Assembly: GCF_907164915.1 (NCBI RefSeq)
Contig: NC_061866.1
Span: 25,871,905-25,935,904 of the forward strand
Reading direction: 5' to 3'
Length of the DNA: 64,000 nt
Source: Impatiens glandulifera
Lineage: Eukaryota; Streptophyta; Magnoliopsida; Ericales; Balsaminaceae
Of this stretch, positions 10,970 through 21,381 are shown one piece after another. The first letter of the stretch is position 1; each line of letters begins with the position of its first letter. Position numbers and translations under genes: made by a program. The notes under the pieces were generated by a model. That model did not search any database. It was not told where the DNA came from and saw only the letters and a list, made by a program, of their open reading frames with translations.

Positions 10970-11100
10970 GTTATCGAAGTTGCTCCTCTACCCTGAAGTG
11001 ATCTTGAGATTATGTTCAGCAGCCATCTGAACTCCGGCTTGAGTTTGTTCTTCCGGCTTGAGTGAGTTACCAGATCCTTGTCGTCAAATGATATAACTAA

Positions 11101-11430
11101 CTAGACCGCGTTGGATTCTGTATCTGTCAACCTTGTTTTGAAGTCCAGCCCGGTATTGGGCAAACCGAGCGCTTCAGAAAAGATCTCCTCCGTGATGTTA
11201 ACTACTTTGCCATTCACGGTGGCGGAGACCGTCCTCTTCGTTAGAGTCGCCGTCGCCAACAACTCCACAACCTCCGTCAGGTGCACGATGAACGGACCAG
11301 ACAAATATGTTTCTAATCCCGAATCCCTTAGCGATTGCAGCACGACCTTATTTTCTTCCGCAGCGTGTTCGTTGATGTCGCTGAAATCGACCTGCAACAT
11401 GTATTGGAAAGGTGCTTTAACTAGATCCAT
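11101..11430 (-). pseudogene. dORF3 of element B, start and N-terminal domain
   Basis: The ATG at 11430 is chosen because a TATA box and a leader lie upstream and the shared domain begins right after it. Domain hallmarks seen: LRDSGLETYLSGP, then EVVELLATATL, then GKVVNITEEIFSEALGLP. These parallel dORF1 and dORF2 (SGLxxFLe, VxEFFnna, fxFtExxFAxxxxLPTEG). It runs into a stop at 11101. The layout resembles the uncharacterised plant-transposon domain proteins often annotated downstream of pol in plant elements; that is a family impression, not a search result. Confidence 0.65.
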
Positions 11431-11529
11431 GATGATTTTTTGAGTGAAGAAGATGAAGAACAACGATGATCGGAAATCAGAGAGATTTTTAGAGAGATAA
11501 AGCTTGTGCAAATAATGAACTGATTTGAA

Positions 11530-11537
11530 CTTATATA
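11530..11537 (-). promoter_or_regulatory. TATA box upstream of element B dORF3
   Basis: The minus strand reads CCCCCTATATAAGTTC, with TATATAAG about 107 bases before the dORF3 ATG. An AACCGCCC motif sits directly upstream, as it does before dORF2. Confidence 0.6.
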
Positions 11538-11759
11538 GGGGGCGGTTTTGAACGGTTAGAAGATGAACCATCACTTGGTTATGATTTTGGCGCCAAATTT
11601 CCCTCCAAAACTTACTGCAGTAACTTTCGGCGGTAAATGCGGAGAATACTATGGGCGATAATTTCTTGCGTGGTAAAACCGTGGGCGGTAAGTTTTTGAA
11701 CTTTTTCGGATTTGTTTAAAGTTTTGATTTACCGGAAATTTTTTAACCGGAAGCTTTGA

Positions 11760-12521
11760 TTATCGTGGAGTCTTTTGTTTGTTCAGATTATAGCCGGAAA
11801 GAAATATAATGTGAAGAACCGGAGACTTTAATGATGTGAACTTTTTATAGATAAATCCGAAACATAAGGAGATGAAGTGGTTTTCCGGTCCGACAGGAAT
11901 ACCGGGCCCGAGGTTGCGACGATGCACCACCAAGTATCGGGAGATTTGAGGAGCGAAACCGATCCTTCCCCTTGGAGCGGTGATGAGCTTCTTCAAGTTG
12001 TTGAAGAGGTAGGTGGCCCAGTTTATGGGCGATTTCCGAACGATGGCTATCATGATGTCGAAAGCCTCTAGGTTATAGTTCTGGTTGGGCATTCGGCCCA
12101 TGATAGACCGTTGAACCAAGTCATGAAAGACTTAGTATTGAGGAGCAAGGTTATCCTTCTCTCCGTGGTCGGCGACCGGATTGATGGATGAGGAGAAGAC
12201 ATAGGCATAGTCTTCCTTAGCCGGAAAGAATAGTGTTGGGAAGTCCGAGAATCCTTCGGTTGGGAGGTCGAAGAACAGAGCAAAGTGTTCTTCGGTAATC
12301 TGAACAAACCTCCCGTTAATGATTGTCCTTATGCTACCATCATTAAGGATATGACCGTTGTTGAAGAATTCGTAAACCTCCTCTTCGAGGATGGTGTCTG
12401 AACCTTCAAGAAATTCTTGTAATCCCGATTCTACGATCGGTTGGAATATGGATTCGTGAAACCGGACATTTCTCATTTCTTGAAAGTTAACTATGATTGT
12501 GTTTCGTAGTTCGGCATTCAT
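11760..12521 (-). pseudogene. dORF2 of element B (one in-frame stop)
   Basis: ATG at 12521; the frame runs to 11760, about 250 codons, interrupted by one TAG just after APQY. The shared domain is complete: ESGLQEFLEGS, VYEFFNNG, FVQITEEHFALFFDLPTEGFSDFP, HGEKDNLA, then IMIAIVRKSPINWATYLFNNL and GFAPQISRYL. The best match in the window is the second downstream ORF of element C (24639-25259), which has the same DLPTEGFSDFP-type signature, so gene order is conserved between B and C. No transmembrane segment or signal peptide is apparent, which argues against a classical envelope protein. Function unknown. Confidence 0.7.
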
Positions 12522-12625
12522 TTTGGAAGATAATGAGATTGAGAATCGAACAGAGTTCTTGAGCTTTCAAATTAAGAGAGAGAAGAGTATTGGAAGTGTG
12601 TTTTGATGGAAAAGGATGAGGTCCC

Positions 12626-12633
12626 TTTTTATA
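12626..12633 (-). promoter_or_regulatory. TATA box upstream of element B dORF2
   Basis: The minus strand reads AACCGCCCACGATATAAAAA: TATAAAAA begins about 112 bases before the dORF2 ATG, followed by a pyrimidine-rich leader (CTTCTCTCTCTTAA). Confidence 0.6.
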
Positions 12634-12953
12634 TCGTGGGCGGTTGGGTGCATTAAATGAGAATATTTGAAAAAATCGAACCGTTTATGTCTAGTCATAA
12701 ATGCCCTATCAGTTTTCAAAAAGATAAAGGCATGTCTGGTCTAATCGGATCAAGCATGCTTCCTGGAAAGCGAATATTTCATTTTACAAGACTGATTTGA
12801 TTTGGTTTGATACGGCGCATTTAATGTTGCTTATTTTCTTTAGGATTTCTTTTATTTTGATCGAAAGGAGGGAAGAGGTTTTCATTAAGAAGAGTACCAG
12901 ACCGGTAGTACAACAAAATTACCGGTTTGGGAAATGAGAAAAGACGAAGAAGG

Positions 12954-13584
12954 TTAAACATTTGATGAACCGGCAGCTTGATTCCTCTTGACTTTAGCTG
13001 CTTCCAACCGGTCGATCAGTTCCTGGATTCTCTCCTTCGTGAGCACATGCTTCGGAGTGAATATCCAGACTAGCACAGAAACCGCTTAGCTGAGGAGCAT
13101 AACCGGTTTTGTTTGAGAGATTCATCTTCTTCAGGTTGCTAAAGATGATCTAGGACCAGTTTACCGGTGTCCTAACCGTAACAGCAATCATCATCTCGAA
13201 GAGCCTCTAGGTGTAGTAGTAGCTCTTTTCTCTACCCAGAATTGACTTTCCTAGCATCTCGCATAGAAGCTAGTACTTGTGAGAGAGTTGGCTTTTAGCA
13301 CCCCAGGGTCTAACCGGGGTGTCGGAGTTGGAGAACCGATGAAACATTTCTTCAATGGTCACCGGGGAGTAAGTAAGGTCGGTTACCCCTTCAGTAGGTA
13401 AACCGCAGTATTCAGCGAAATCCGTCTCGCTGAATAGAAAGGACTGACCGTAAACTCGTGCAACAATTATATCTCGGTGCACTTCTTTTGCAGTCTGGAA
13501 GAATTCATCGACTACAAGGTAGTCAAGAATGAATCTGTTTTTCAGAAATCCTCTTAGTCCGCTTCTTTCAACGGCTAAGAACAT
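12954..13584 (-). pseudogene. dORF1 of element B (several stops and a frameshift)
   Basis: The first Met at 13584 opens a 104-codon stretch with the domain (ERSGLRGFLKNRF, VVDEFFQTA, FSETDFAEYCGLPTEGVTDL). Homology to the other copies continues upstream to about 13680 without an ATG, so the true start looks lost. Downstream the frame is broken by TAG after SHKY and two more TAGs. The homologous end (FEMMIAVTVRTPVNWS, GYAPQLSGF) is recognisable, and a final helical LIDRLEAAKVKRNQ segment ends at a TAA at 12954-12956 in a shifted frame. Its closest relative is dORF1 of element C (23491-24303). Confidence 0.65.
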
Positions 13585-13747
13585 TTCTTTGACATCATGA
13601 TCTTCGTATTGATAAATGGAGTTGAAATCGGCCAGGAGAATTTTCTCTGCGAGTGGGTCGGAGTTAATGATCTTGAGATATTTTAATGCTCAAGAGAGTT
13701 TTTGTGAATAGTGAGTTTTGTGAAGTGTTGTGAGGATTAAAGGTTTG

Positions 13748-13755
13748 TTTATATA
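13748..13755 (-). promoter_or_regulatory. TATA box upstream of element B dORF1
   Basis: The minus strand reads TTAGCTATATAAACAAACC, about 70 bases before the start of dORF1 homology (near 13680) and 165 before the first surviving Met. Confidence 0.55.
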
Positions 13756-14291
13756 GCTAAGGGTTCGGTTAGATCAATAGGTTAAGCATGCTTAGTGATG
13801 TCATCAATTATTTAATAGGCTTTAACTTGTTGAAGTGTATAATGTTTATTTCCAATGCAAAGTTAATTATTACTAGGATATTCATGATGACAAAAATCTA
13901 TTGACAAGATGTTAGTCTCTCTCTCTTGATGATGGACACATGTCGTCATCTCGATTGTGGTAAACTATTTTATTAATTACAGGCTTCATTTCTCAAGGTC
14001 TTGCACGAAAACACGGTTGGTTGTCTCAGATTAACCGGAAAAGTTCAGTTTATCTAAACCAAAGTGCATTTGTACTAATCGGTTTTCCATGACCGGTTTT
14101 AGTTAGATATTATATTTCGATGTGAAGAAATGTTGAATCGTATCAACATTTGTTCAGTTTTGGATTTAGTATATCCACTCCTACCAGGTCATTTCAACCG
14201 CGTAGTAATTATACACGTGGTTTGACATCATGAAGTAATCAGGCATAACCGGAGACTTCCTCCTAGTTAGCATCTTTGAATTTTTTTTAAT

Positions 14292-14355
14292 GGCTTTAGA
14301 AGTGAGAGCTTCTCCCTGAATATGGTTTTAGAAGTGAGAGCTTCTCCCTGAACAC
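14292..14355 (-). repeat. Tandem 32-bp repeat with AGGGAGAAG hairpin after pol of element B
   Basis: Two copies of a 32-base unit lie directly downstream of the pol stop. On the minus strand each carries AGGGAGAAGCTCTCACTTCT, with AGAAG/CTTCT arms. A similar AGGGAGAAG...CTTCT motif follows pol in element D near 34550. The remainder of 13760-14400 shows no ORF. Confidence 0.65.
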
Positions 14356-14403
14356 ATATCCCGGTTTTTCATAATTATGTATGTAAGCAGTATGCATGCA
14401 TGA

Positions 14404-15930
14404 TCATGGTATAAGTTGCTCAACATTTGTAATTCCTAGAATATTTCTGAAATGAGAAAACTTAGCTTCCTGTAGCGGTTTGGTGAAGATGTCAGCTACT
14501 TGTTGCTCAGTTGAGACATATTCCAGCCGGATGTGTTTCTCCTGAACATGCTCTCGGATGAAGTGATGTCTTATGTCGATGTGTTTCGTTCTTGAGTGCA
14601 ACACCGGATTGTATGTAATCGCTATCGCACTGGTGTTGTCACAAAATATTGTTGATTCCTCAGCTACTACACCATAGTCCCTTAGTTGTTGTTGGATCTA
14701 GAGGAGTTGTGGACAGCAGCTTCCGGCTGCTATATACTCAGCCTCTGCGGTTGACGTTGCAACTGAGGTCTGTTTCTTGCTGCTCCATGTAACGAGCCGG
14801 TCACCCAAGAATTGGCAAGTTCCACTTGTACTCTTTCTATCGATTTTGCATCCTGCGTAATTCGCGTCTGAGTAGCTTATGAGATTGAAACTTGAGTCTT
14901 TTGGATACCAAAGTCCCACGTCTTGAGTTCCCTTCAGATATTTCAATATTCTTTTAGCCGTAGTGTAATGTGATTGCTTTTGATTGACTTGGAATCTCCC
15001 GCATACTCCAACCGCAAACAAGATGTCTGGTCGGCTAGCTGTTAAGTAAAGCAGGGATCCAATCATTCCCCGATATGCTGTGATGTCAACGGCTTGACCA
15101 TCCTCATCTTTGTCTAGCTTTACGGAAGAACTCATTGGTGTAGCCGCCTCAGCGCATGTATCCATCCCAAACTTCTTTAGTAGTTCGGCTGTGTACTTTG
15201 GCTGACTTATGAACGTTCCGGCTTCAATCTGCTTAACCTGAAGTCCTAGGAAGAAACTCAGTTCTCCCATCATACTCATTTGAAATTTGTCACTCATCAT
15301 TTTTGAGAATTTATCACATAGTTTTGGATCGGTTGATCCGAAGATAATATCATCGACATATATTTGAACAAGTAATATGTGTTCCTTTTTCTCAAATTTG
15401 AAAAGTGTTTTATCGACTGAACCTATTGTAAACTTGTGATCAAATAAGAATTGTGTTAGCGTGTCATACCAGGCTCTTGGAGCCTGTTTCAAACCGTAAA
15501 GGGCTTTGTTCAGTCGGTAAACATGATTTCCGTGTTCTGAATTTTTGAAACCTGGAGGTTGATTAACATACACCTCTTCATGTACTTTACCGTTTAGAAA
15601 AGTGCTTTTAACATCCATTTGAAAAACTTTGAAATTTTTGAAAGTTGCAAAAGTTAAAAATATTCTAATGGCCTCAAGTCTAGCTACAGGGACAAATGAT
15701 TCTTCAAAATCAACACCTTCTTCCTGTTTGTAGCCTTGAGCCACTAACCGGGCTTTGTTCCTCGTAACTAAACCGTCTTCATTGAGTTTATTTCTGAATA
15801 CCCATCGTGTTCTTATAACCGGTTTATTTTTCGGTCTTGGGACTAGGTACCAGACTTTATTTCTCTCAAACTCGTTTAATTCCTCTTGCATTGCTAGAAT
15901 CCAGTCGGGATCTGACAATGCTTCATCCAC
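14404..15930 (-). pseudogene. Element B pol: reverse transcriptase and RNase H
   Basis: One frame with a single TAG at 14700-14698. RT begins near [21 protein letters not shown] and holds the copia signatures [27 protein letters not shown] and the catalytic YVDDIIFGS. RNase H contains [16 protein letters not shown] and [13 protein letters not shown]; after the stop it continues with SRTKHIDIRHHFIREHV and ADIFTKPL, the usual copia end. The TAG lies just after CCPQLL, a position where element C also has TAG. The frame is offset from the upstream integrase/linker piece, so a frameshift lies near 15925. These enzymes copy element RNA into DNA in virus-like particles; this copy is broken. Confidence 0.9.
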
Positions 15931-16664
15931 CTTTTTGGCTCAATTTGTGATATGAAAGCAGAGTTTTCATAGTGTTCCAAATTCGGTTGCCTTGTTCGGA
16001 TGGGTGAGGATATGTTACCTATTACTAGTTCAAGAGGATGATTTTTGTTCCTTATGAGGTTTATCCGAGATGTGTCTACCAAGCTTTCGGTTGGCTGATC
16101 AAGGTTAGACTGATCGGTAGGCTGAACAGAGTCAGACCGACCGATTTCTTCAGTTGAAACTGAAGAGTCAACTTTCTGCGGTAAAGCAGCTTGAGCAGGC
16201 TGAGGTTCAGCATCAACCACTTGGTCATTGACAAATCGTCTAAAAACCGGAACCTCATCTTCATCATCTGAGAAGATCGAAGGGTAGAGCAGTGTTTCAT
16301 TCAACCGATTCATCAAAAACAACGTGGGCTGTTTCTTCAACTGTTAAAGTCCTAGTATTATATATCCTATAAGCTTTGCTTACAGCTGAATATCCCAACA
16401 TTATTCCCTCATCGGATTTAGCATCAAAAGTGGTCAGATAATTTTTGTCGTTGTTGTGAACAAAACATTTACTACCAAAAATTCGAAAATACCGTATGTT
16501 AAGAATTCGATCATAGTATATTTCAAAATGAGTTTTGGAAAAACGTTTAGTTACTAAAGATCAGTTTTGAGTGTAACATGCGGTATTGATAGCTTCAGCC
16601 CAAAATTTTTAGCAATACCCGAATCAGCTATCATTGACCTTGCTGCTTCCTTGAGAGTTTTGGC
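15894..16664 (-). pseudogene. Element B pol: integrase C-terminal half and linker to RT
   Basis: From about 16664 the minus strand reads KTLKEAARSMIADSG, the region just after the catalytic Glu of copia integrases, then a GKxY...FDAKSDEGIMLGYS segment with stops, then the open piece 16340-15894 (linker with SDDEDEVPVFRRF and ending before [10 protein letters not shown]). The catalytic core with D-D-E and the HHCC finger are missing because element C's LTR replaces them. It matches 20690-21470 of element C in opposite orientation. Confidence 0.8.
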
Positions 16665-17156
16665 ATACCCTAAAAATGTCACTATTAGATAAAATTAGAT
16701 CGGTTAAATAAAACTTAACAAAAACAAATTTCATGTGCAGGAACAGGTAAAGAATTCAGCCGGTCAAGTTACTCAACCAGTTAAGAAACTCAATCGGTCA
16801 AGCAACCCAACCGACCAAAAACCTGACCGAACAAGAAGAAAAGATCGGTCAAATCAAAAGGCCAAAATCATTGAACATTCGGTCAATCTGAAGTTATGGA
16901 AAAACCGGAAGCCATCCGGTTAACATAAACAACCGACCAGTACAAATAGACACTTCGAGTATCTGTTGAGGATGATACCGAAGGAACAAACATTAGTATT
17001 GCCATATTTATACAAGTTTGAAGACAATCTGAAGGCTGCAGAAGATCGTCCGACAAGATCTTTCCACTCCAAGATAAATTAGAGACGAAATCTTCCAGGT
17101 ACAGGCAACTGTCCAACCGACAGTTACCATATTGAGTAAAAGAAAAACCTAGCAGG

Positions 17157-17240
17157 ATAGACCGCCAGTTCTGAAGACTAGACCGCCAGGTTTGAAGACT
17201 AGACCGCCAGGTCTGAAGATTTGACCGCCAGGTCTGAATC
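17157..17240 (+). repeat. Short tandem repeat in the element C U3
   Basis: About four copies of a roughly 21-bp unit containing GACCGCCAG(G/T)(T)CTGAAGA, immediately upstream of the TATA box. Placement suggests a possible enhancer-like repeat in U3; no activity can be inferred from sequence alone. Confidence 0.7.
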
Positions 17241-17304
17241 ACTGAACCTCTGCTCAACCAATCAGATTCAAGGAAATGAAATGTGACCGTTGGCACATTT
17301 CACC

Positions 17305-17312
17305 TATAAAAA
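17305..17312 (+). promoter_or_regulatory. TATA box of the element C 5' LTR
   Basis: CACCTATAAAAAAAGG in the expected mid-LTR position, downstream of the U3 repeats. It would start the gag-pol transcript around 17335. Confidence 0.65.
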
Positions 17313-17910
17313 AAGGAGCTGAAGAGGAATAAATGCGGTTACAAGATCTAAGAGTTTTCTACAACCTAAGTCACAAATCGTGATCTATCTCTCTAAATTA
17401 AAAGAGCTTAAGTGTGTAGTTAAAGAGTAATTACAATTTCGGTTACAATTGTACGAGTGTTATCGAGCAGAAAATAAGTCTCGATCGGATTGTGTTTGTG
17501 TATTCCTTAGTGAATATCCTTCTCGCGGTTTCGAGAGGAAGGGCTGACGTAGGAGTTTATCTCCGAACATACATAAAATTCTGTCTTGTTATTTACTTTT
17601 TTTTGGTCTTGTGTTCTAACCGATTCCACTTAAACCGTCCTACATCATTATAATCGAATTACCGAATACCAAAACCGACCTACCACACTCCAAACCGACT
17701 TCATCCAAATCCGGTTCTGTCTATCTCGTGTGTGCTGCTTCAACATGAAACAAATCACTTCCGCACTTGAACTCGGTTCAAGGGTTTGTGACAGTTTGTG
17801 TAGTATTGAAACCCCGGTGTTAATCTCTAACCGGATTAATCACCACCCGTTGAGTTAAACGCGTTAACCGGCCAGACCCCGGTCCGCCAGCCGCGACCTA
17901 GATCCTAACA

Positions 17911-17928
17911 ATTGGTATTAGAGTAGTT
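17911..17928 (+). promoter_or_regulatory. Primer-binding site of element C
   Basis: ATTGGTATTAGAGTAG follows the LTR end. It is a two-base variant of TGGTATCAGAGC, the site complementary to the 3' end of initiator Met tRNA used by most plant copia elements. Both changes are C to T. Confidence 0.75.
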
Positions 17929-17949
17929 AGTTTCAATACTCAAGCAAGA

Positions 17950-18870
17950 ATGTCGTTTGATAGGCCTCCAATGCTAGAAGGTGACGATTTTGCCAACTGG
18001 AAGGCACGCATGCACTTGCATTTAATCACCATGGATGACGAGATGCAGTTCATTCTGGCTGAAGGACCGATAAAGATTGATAAAGACAGAAAGGATTGGA
18101 CAACTAAAGATAGGAGAAGAAACAATCTGGATAACCATGCCAAAAACCGCATCTCCAACGGTTTGGACAGAAATACGTTTTGCAAGGTCCGAGATTACAA
18201 AATCGCAAAGGAAATATGGGAAACAGTGATTCAGATCCATGAGGGAAATGAAAGAACCAAGGAAAACAAGATAATGGTGGCTACTCAGAAGTTTGAAAAC
18301 ATCAAGATAAGACCGGAAGAAACAATGAGAGAATATAGTGACCGGTTCACAGGAGTGATAGACGAGCTAGCAACTCTTGGCAAGAATTATGACAACAAGG
18401 AAGTCATCATGAAAGCGCTAAGATCTCTTCCAAGTGCATGGGATATAAAGACAATGGTGATGAGGAAATCAAACTACCTAAGCAAGATGAAGCTACACGA
18501 GGTATTCGAAGATCTTAAGGCATATGAGTTTGAAATGAGATCTAGGACTGAAGAAGAGGTCTCAGCCTCAACTTCAACCAGAGCATTGGTCACATCCACA
18601 AAACCGGTTTCTCCTGCACCGATCAGAACCGCTGAACAGTTCACCGAGGATGCCATGGCAATGCTTGCACAGAAATTTGGCCGATTCATGAAGAGAAGTC
18701 AACCGACAAACAACAACTATAACTACGGTGATAAATCTAATGTTAGATGTTATAATTGCAATTGTTTAGGACATTTCAGGTGGGAATGCAGAAAACTGAG
18801 GCGAGATGACCGGAAACCGGACGATCTGAATCACCGAAATAACTATCAACAAAGTGGTGAAGGAAGTTAA
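17950..18870 (+). CDS. gag: Element C Gag (306 aa)
   Basis: ATG at 17950 is the first ATG after the PBS and begins MSFDRPPMLEGDDFANWKA, the usual copia Gag start. The capsid region includes IWETVIQIHEGNERTKENK, KFENIKIRPEETMREYSDRF and LRSLPSAWDIKTMVM (typical UBN2-like Gag). A zinc knuckle CYNCNCLGHFRWEC (CX2CX4HX4C) lies around residues 262-275 and would bind element RNA. The frame stays open to a TAA at 18868-18870. The next residues in the same frame (QKALIADDG, WAHSDSDDE) are normal Gag-Pol sequence, so the TAA may interrupt a longer Gag-Pol reading frame. Confidence 0.8.
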   Translation: MSFDRPPMLEGDDFANWKARMHLHLITMDDEMQFILAEGPIKIDKDRKDWTTKDRRRNNLDNHAKNRISNGLDRNTFCKVRDYKIAKEIWETVIQIHEGNERTKENKIMVATQKFENIKIRPEETMREYSDRFTGVIDELATLGKNYDNKEVIMKALRSLPSAWDIKTMVMRKSNYLSKMKLHEVFEDLKAYEFEMRSRTEEEVSASTSTRALVTSTKPVSPAPIRTAEQFTEDAMAMLAQKFGRFMKRSQPTNNNYNYGDKSNVRCYNCNCLGHFRWECRKLRRDDRKPDDLNHRNNYQQSGEGS

Positions 18871-19716
18871 GTTCAGAAAGCACTGATAGCCGATGATGGA
18901 GGAAGCCTATGGGCTCACAGTGACAGTGATGATGAACTCACATGCCTCATGGCAAATGAGGAACATGTATTTGACTCTCCCTATGATGAATTTACTAAAG
19001 ATGAGTTATTCAATGCATTAAATGATATGGTAGCAGAGTATAAGAACCTATTAACATTAATACCTACCCAACTGAACTTTAGAACCGACCCCATAGCACC
19101 TACCTTGACCGAACCAAAAATCATCCAACCTAATAGAATCCTGGAAATCGAGAAAGCACCGGAACTATCCTCTGAAACCAAACAGTTCGAGGAATCAGTC
19201 CAAGAGCTGACCGAGGAGGAAGAGGCCTGAATCCGGTATAGAATAGCCGCATGGAAAAGATCTAGTGAAATGGTGAATAGAATGTGCAGTTATAATAGAC
19301 ACCCCAAGTGCATGTTCGGTCTTGAATACAAGAACAACAGATCCAGCAACCGGAACCATCCCAACAACATGAGGCTCACAAAGGATAACCTCCCCTTTGT
19401 AAGCTTTGTCAAAAGTTCCTTAACCAACGAAGAGGAATTAAGTGCCTCATACCTGGAAGACGAACTAATCTATGTAAGTCCAACTGATTCCGAAAAATGG
19501 CTTCACCCTGAGAAAAGAAAAGTCAACCGGCCCAAAAGTAAGAAAATCGAACCACATAGGTTAAACCAAAGACCTTCTCCGAATAAGGCACTCTTAGGAA
19601 AGCAGAAAGACTCCAAACCGAGTGCAGGAAAACTAGTTAAAACTATAACCGGGAAGGTAGTCCGACTTATCAAAGTCTGGATACCTAAGGGACTAATCGC
19701 TTGTGGACCTAAGTAA
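18871..19716 (+). pseudogene. Element C Gag-Pol linker region
   Basis: Same frame as gag, with stops at 18868-18870 and 19228-19230. It encodes the charged spacer between the zinc knuckle and protease seen in Sirevirus-like copia elements: LMANEEHVFD, a helical EDEL-type stretch, then WKRSSEMVNRM and GLEYKNN, then a basic stretch ending IKVWIPKGL. The protease that follows is in the next frame, so a frameshift lies near 19705. Element D has the equivalent at 29311-29982. Confidence 0.7.
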
Positions 19717-21381
19717 ATGTGGGTACCAAATAGTTGTAAATATGTATATTTTGCAGTTAATGAAGAAACGGCTAGGAAACTCCGAGTGGTACCTGGATAG
19801 CGGTTGCTCCAGACACCTGACTGGAAACAAAAATTTCCTAACCGACATTAGAATAGAAACCGGTGCAATGATTGTCTTCGGTGACAACTCAAAAGGTAGA
19901 ACTGTGGGCAAGGGTAAGATTGTCCATGGTAACTTAACAATTGATAATGTACTCTTAGTTGAAAACCTACATTTTAATCTGCTAAGCATTAGTCAAATGT
20001 GTGATGCTGGATACACTGTAGAATTTCTTAAACATGCATGCTTTGTTAAAAATTCTCAAGGTATCATACTGCTAACCGGAAATAGGTTAGGAAACATTTA
20101 CAAGGTAGATTGGAAAAATAAAGTAGAATACCCTGTTTGCATGGTGGCTAAAACCGATCAAACCTGGCTGTGGCATAAAAGGTTGAACCACTTAAACCTG
20201 AAAACTTTAAACTATATCCGAGGTAAAAAGCTAGTTGAAGGAATTCCTGATATAGTAATTAATAAGGATAAGGTCTGTTCAGCATGTCAAATGGGTAAAC
20301 AATTCAATTTAGGTCAACCTTTAAAAGTAAAGGACACATTCAATCTAACTGATGGTTAGATCTTCTTCACATGGACCTATTTGGACCGATTAGGGTCGTC
20401 AGCCTAGGAGGTATGCTTTATACTATGGTAGTTGTTGATGATTACTCTAGGTATACATGGGTAATATTCTTGGCATCCAAACGTGAAACCGCATCAAATT
20501 TGATTACATTGCTTAAACGTTTACAAAATGAAAAATCAACACGCATTAATAATATTAGGAGTGATAGAGGAACCGAATTTACAAACAGTACTCTAAATGC
20601 ATTCCTTGATGAATCCGGTATTAGACATGAGTTGTCTAGTGCTAGGACTCCTCAACAGAACGGCCTGGCTGAGAGAAGAAACCGAACTCTGAAGGAAGCC
20701 GCACGGTCCATGATAGCTGATTCGGGTATTGCCCAGAAATTCTGGGTTGAGGCTATCAACACTGCATGTAACACACAAAACCGGTCTCTAATTAACAAGT
20801 TTCACAGAAAAACACCTTATGAAGTATACTTTGATAGGGTTCCTAATCTCAAGTACCTTAAGATCTTCGGTTGTAAATGCTACATTCACATAAATGGCAA
20901 AATCTATCTATTTGCTTTTGATGCAAAATACGATATTGGGATCATGTTAGGCTATTCAGCAGTCAGTAAGGCTTATAGAGTGTATAACACTAGAACTTTA
21001 ACCGTGGAGGAATCACTTCATGTTGTTTTCGATGAATCGGTTGAAAACAACACTGCATCATCCTTTAATCTACACAACAGATTGGAAAACAACAATATCC
21101 ATTCTAATAGTGAAGATGAGATTCCGGTTTTTAGACGGTTTGTTCATGACCAAATGGGTAATGATGACACCCAGCCGGATCAAGCTGTCACACGGCAGGA
21201 AGCTGATACCTCGGTTCAAATTGAGGAAATCGGTCGGTCTGACACTCTGGTTCAGCCTACCGATATGTCTAGCGGTTATCAAGTAAACAGTGATTTGGTA
21301 GACGCTCCTGAACCGAATCTCAAAAAGAACACAAATCATCCTCCTGAGTTAATTATAGGTGATCCTTCACAACCCGTTTGA
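19703..21381 (+). pseudogene. pol: Element C pol: protease and integrase
   Basis: Protease: WYLDSGCSRHLTG near 19785 holds the catalytic Asp of copia proteases. The integrase finger follows: HKRLNHLN and CSACQMGK give the H-H-C-C set. The frame changes near 20300. The core from 20371 shows MDLFGP, SDRGTEF and, 35 residues on, E in NGLAERRNR, so the D-D-E triad is intact. GKIYLFAFDAKYDIGIMLGYS and an acidic linker (SEDEIPVFRRF) follow. A TGA at 21379-21381 replaces what is CGA in element B. Integrase inserts element cDNA into the genome; this copy is broken by the frame change and stops. Confidence 0.85.

Larger units (their letters stand above)
7013..16675 (-). mobile_element. Element B: Ty1/copia element with three downstream ORFs, 5'-truncated
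   Basis: Read on the minus strand: integrase C-terminal half, RT, RNase H (16664-14404), spacer, dORF1 (13584), dORF2 (12521), dORF3 (11430-8545), polypurine tract (8398-8384), 3' LTR (8383-7013). Gag, protease, the integrase zinc-binding region and the 5' LTR are missing; the sequence passes near 16675 into the 5' LTR of element C. Long pol-to-LTR regions with extra ORFs are known from the Sirevirus branch of plant copia elements, and three such ORFs is more than the usual single one. Stops and a pol frameshift mean this copy is not autonomous. Confidence 0.85.
16683..17910 (+). repeat. 5' LTR of element C
   Basis: It runs from TATTAGATAAAATTAG (probably a decayed TG start) to CGACCTAGATCCTAACA, directly before the PBS. 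Inside, a short tandem AGACCGCCAGGTCTGA unit repeats four times near 17157-17240, then the TATA box, and the LTR-typical GAAGGGCTGACGTAGGAG motif near 17541. The left edge is approximate by about 8 bases. Confidence 0.75.

Noticed and set aside
11111..11443. Plus-strand 110-codon ORF
   Set aside because: Antisense of dORF3 N-terminal domain; the minus frame has family conservation, this one does not.
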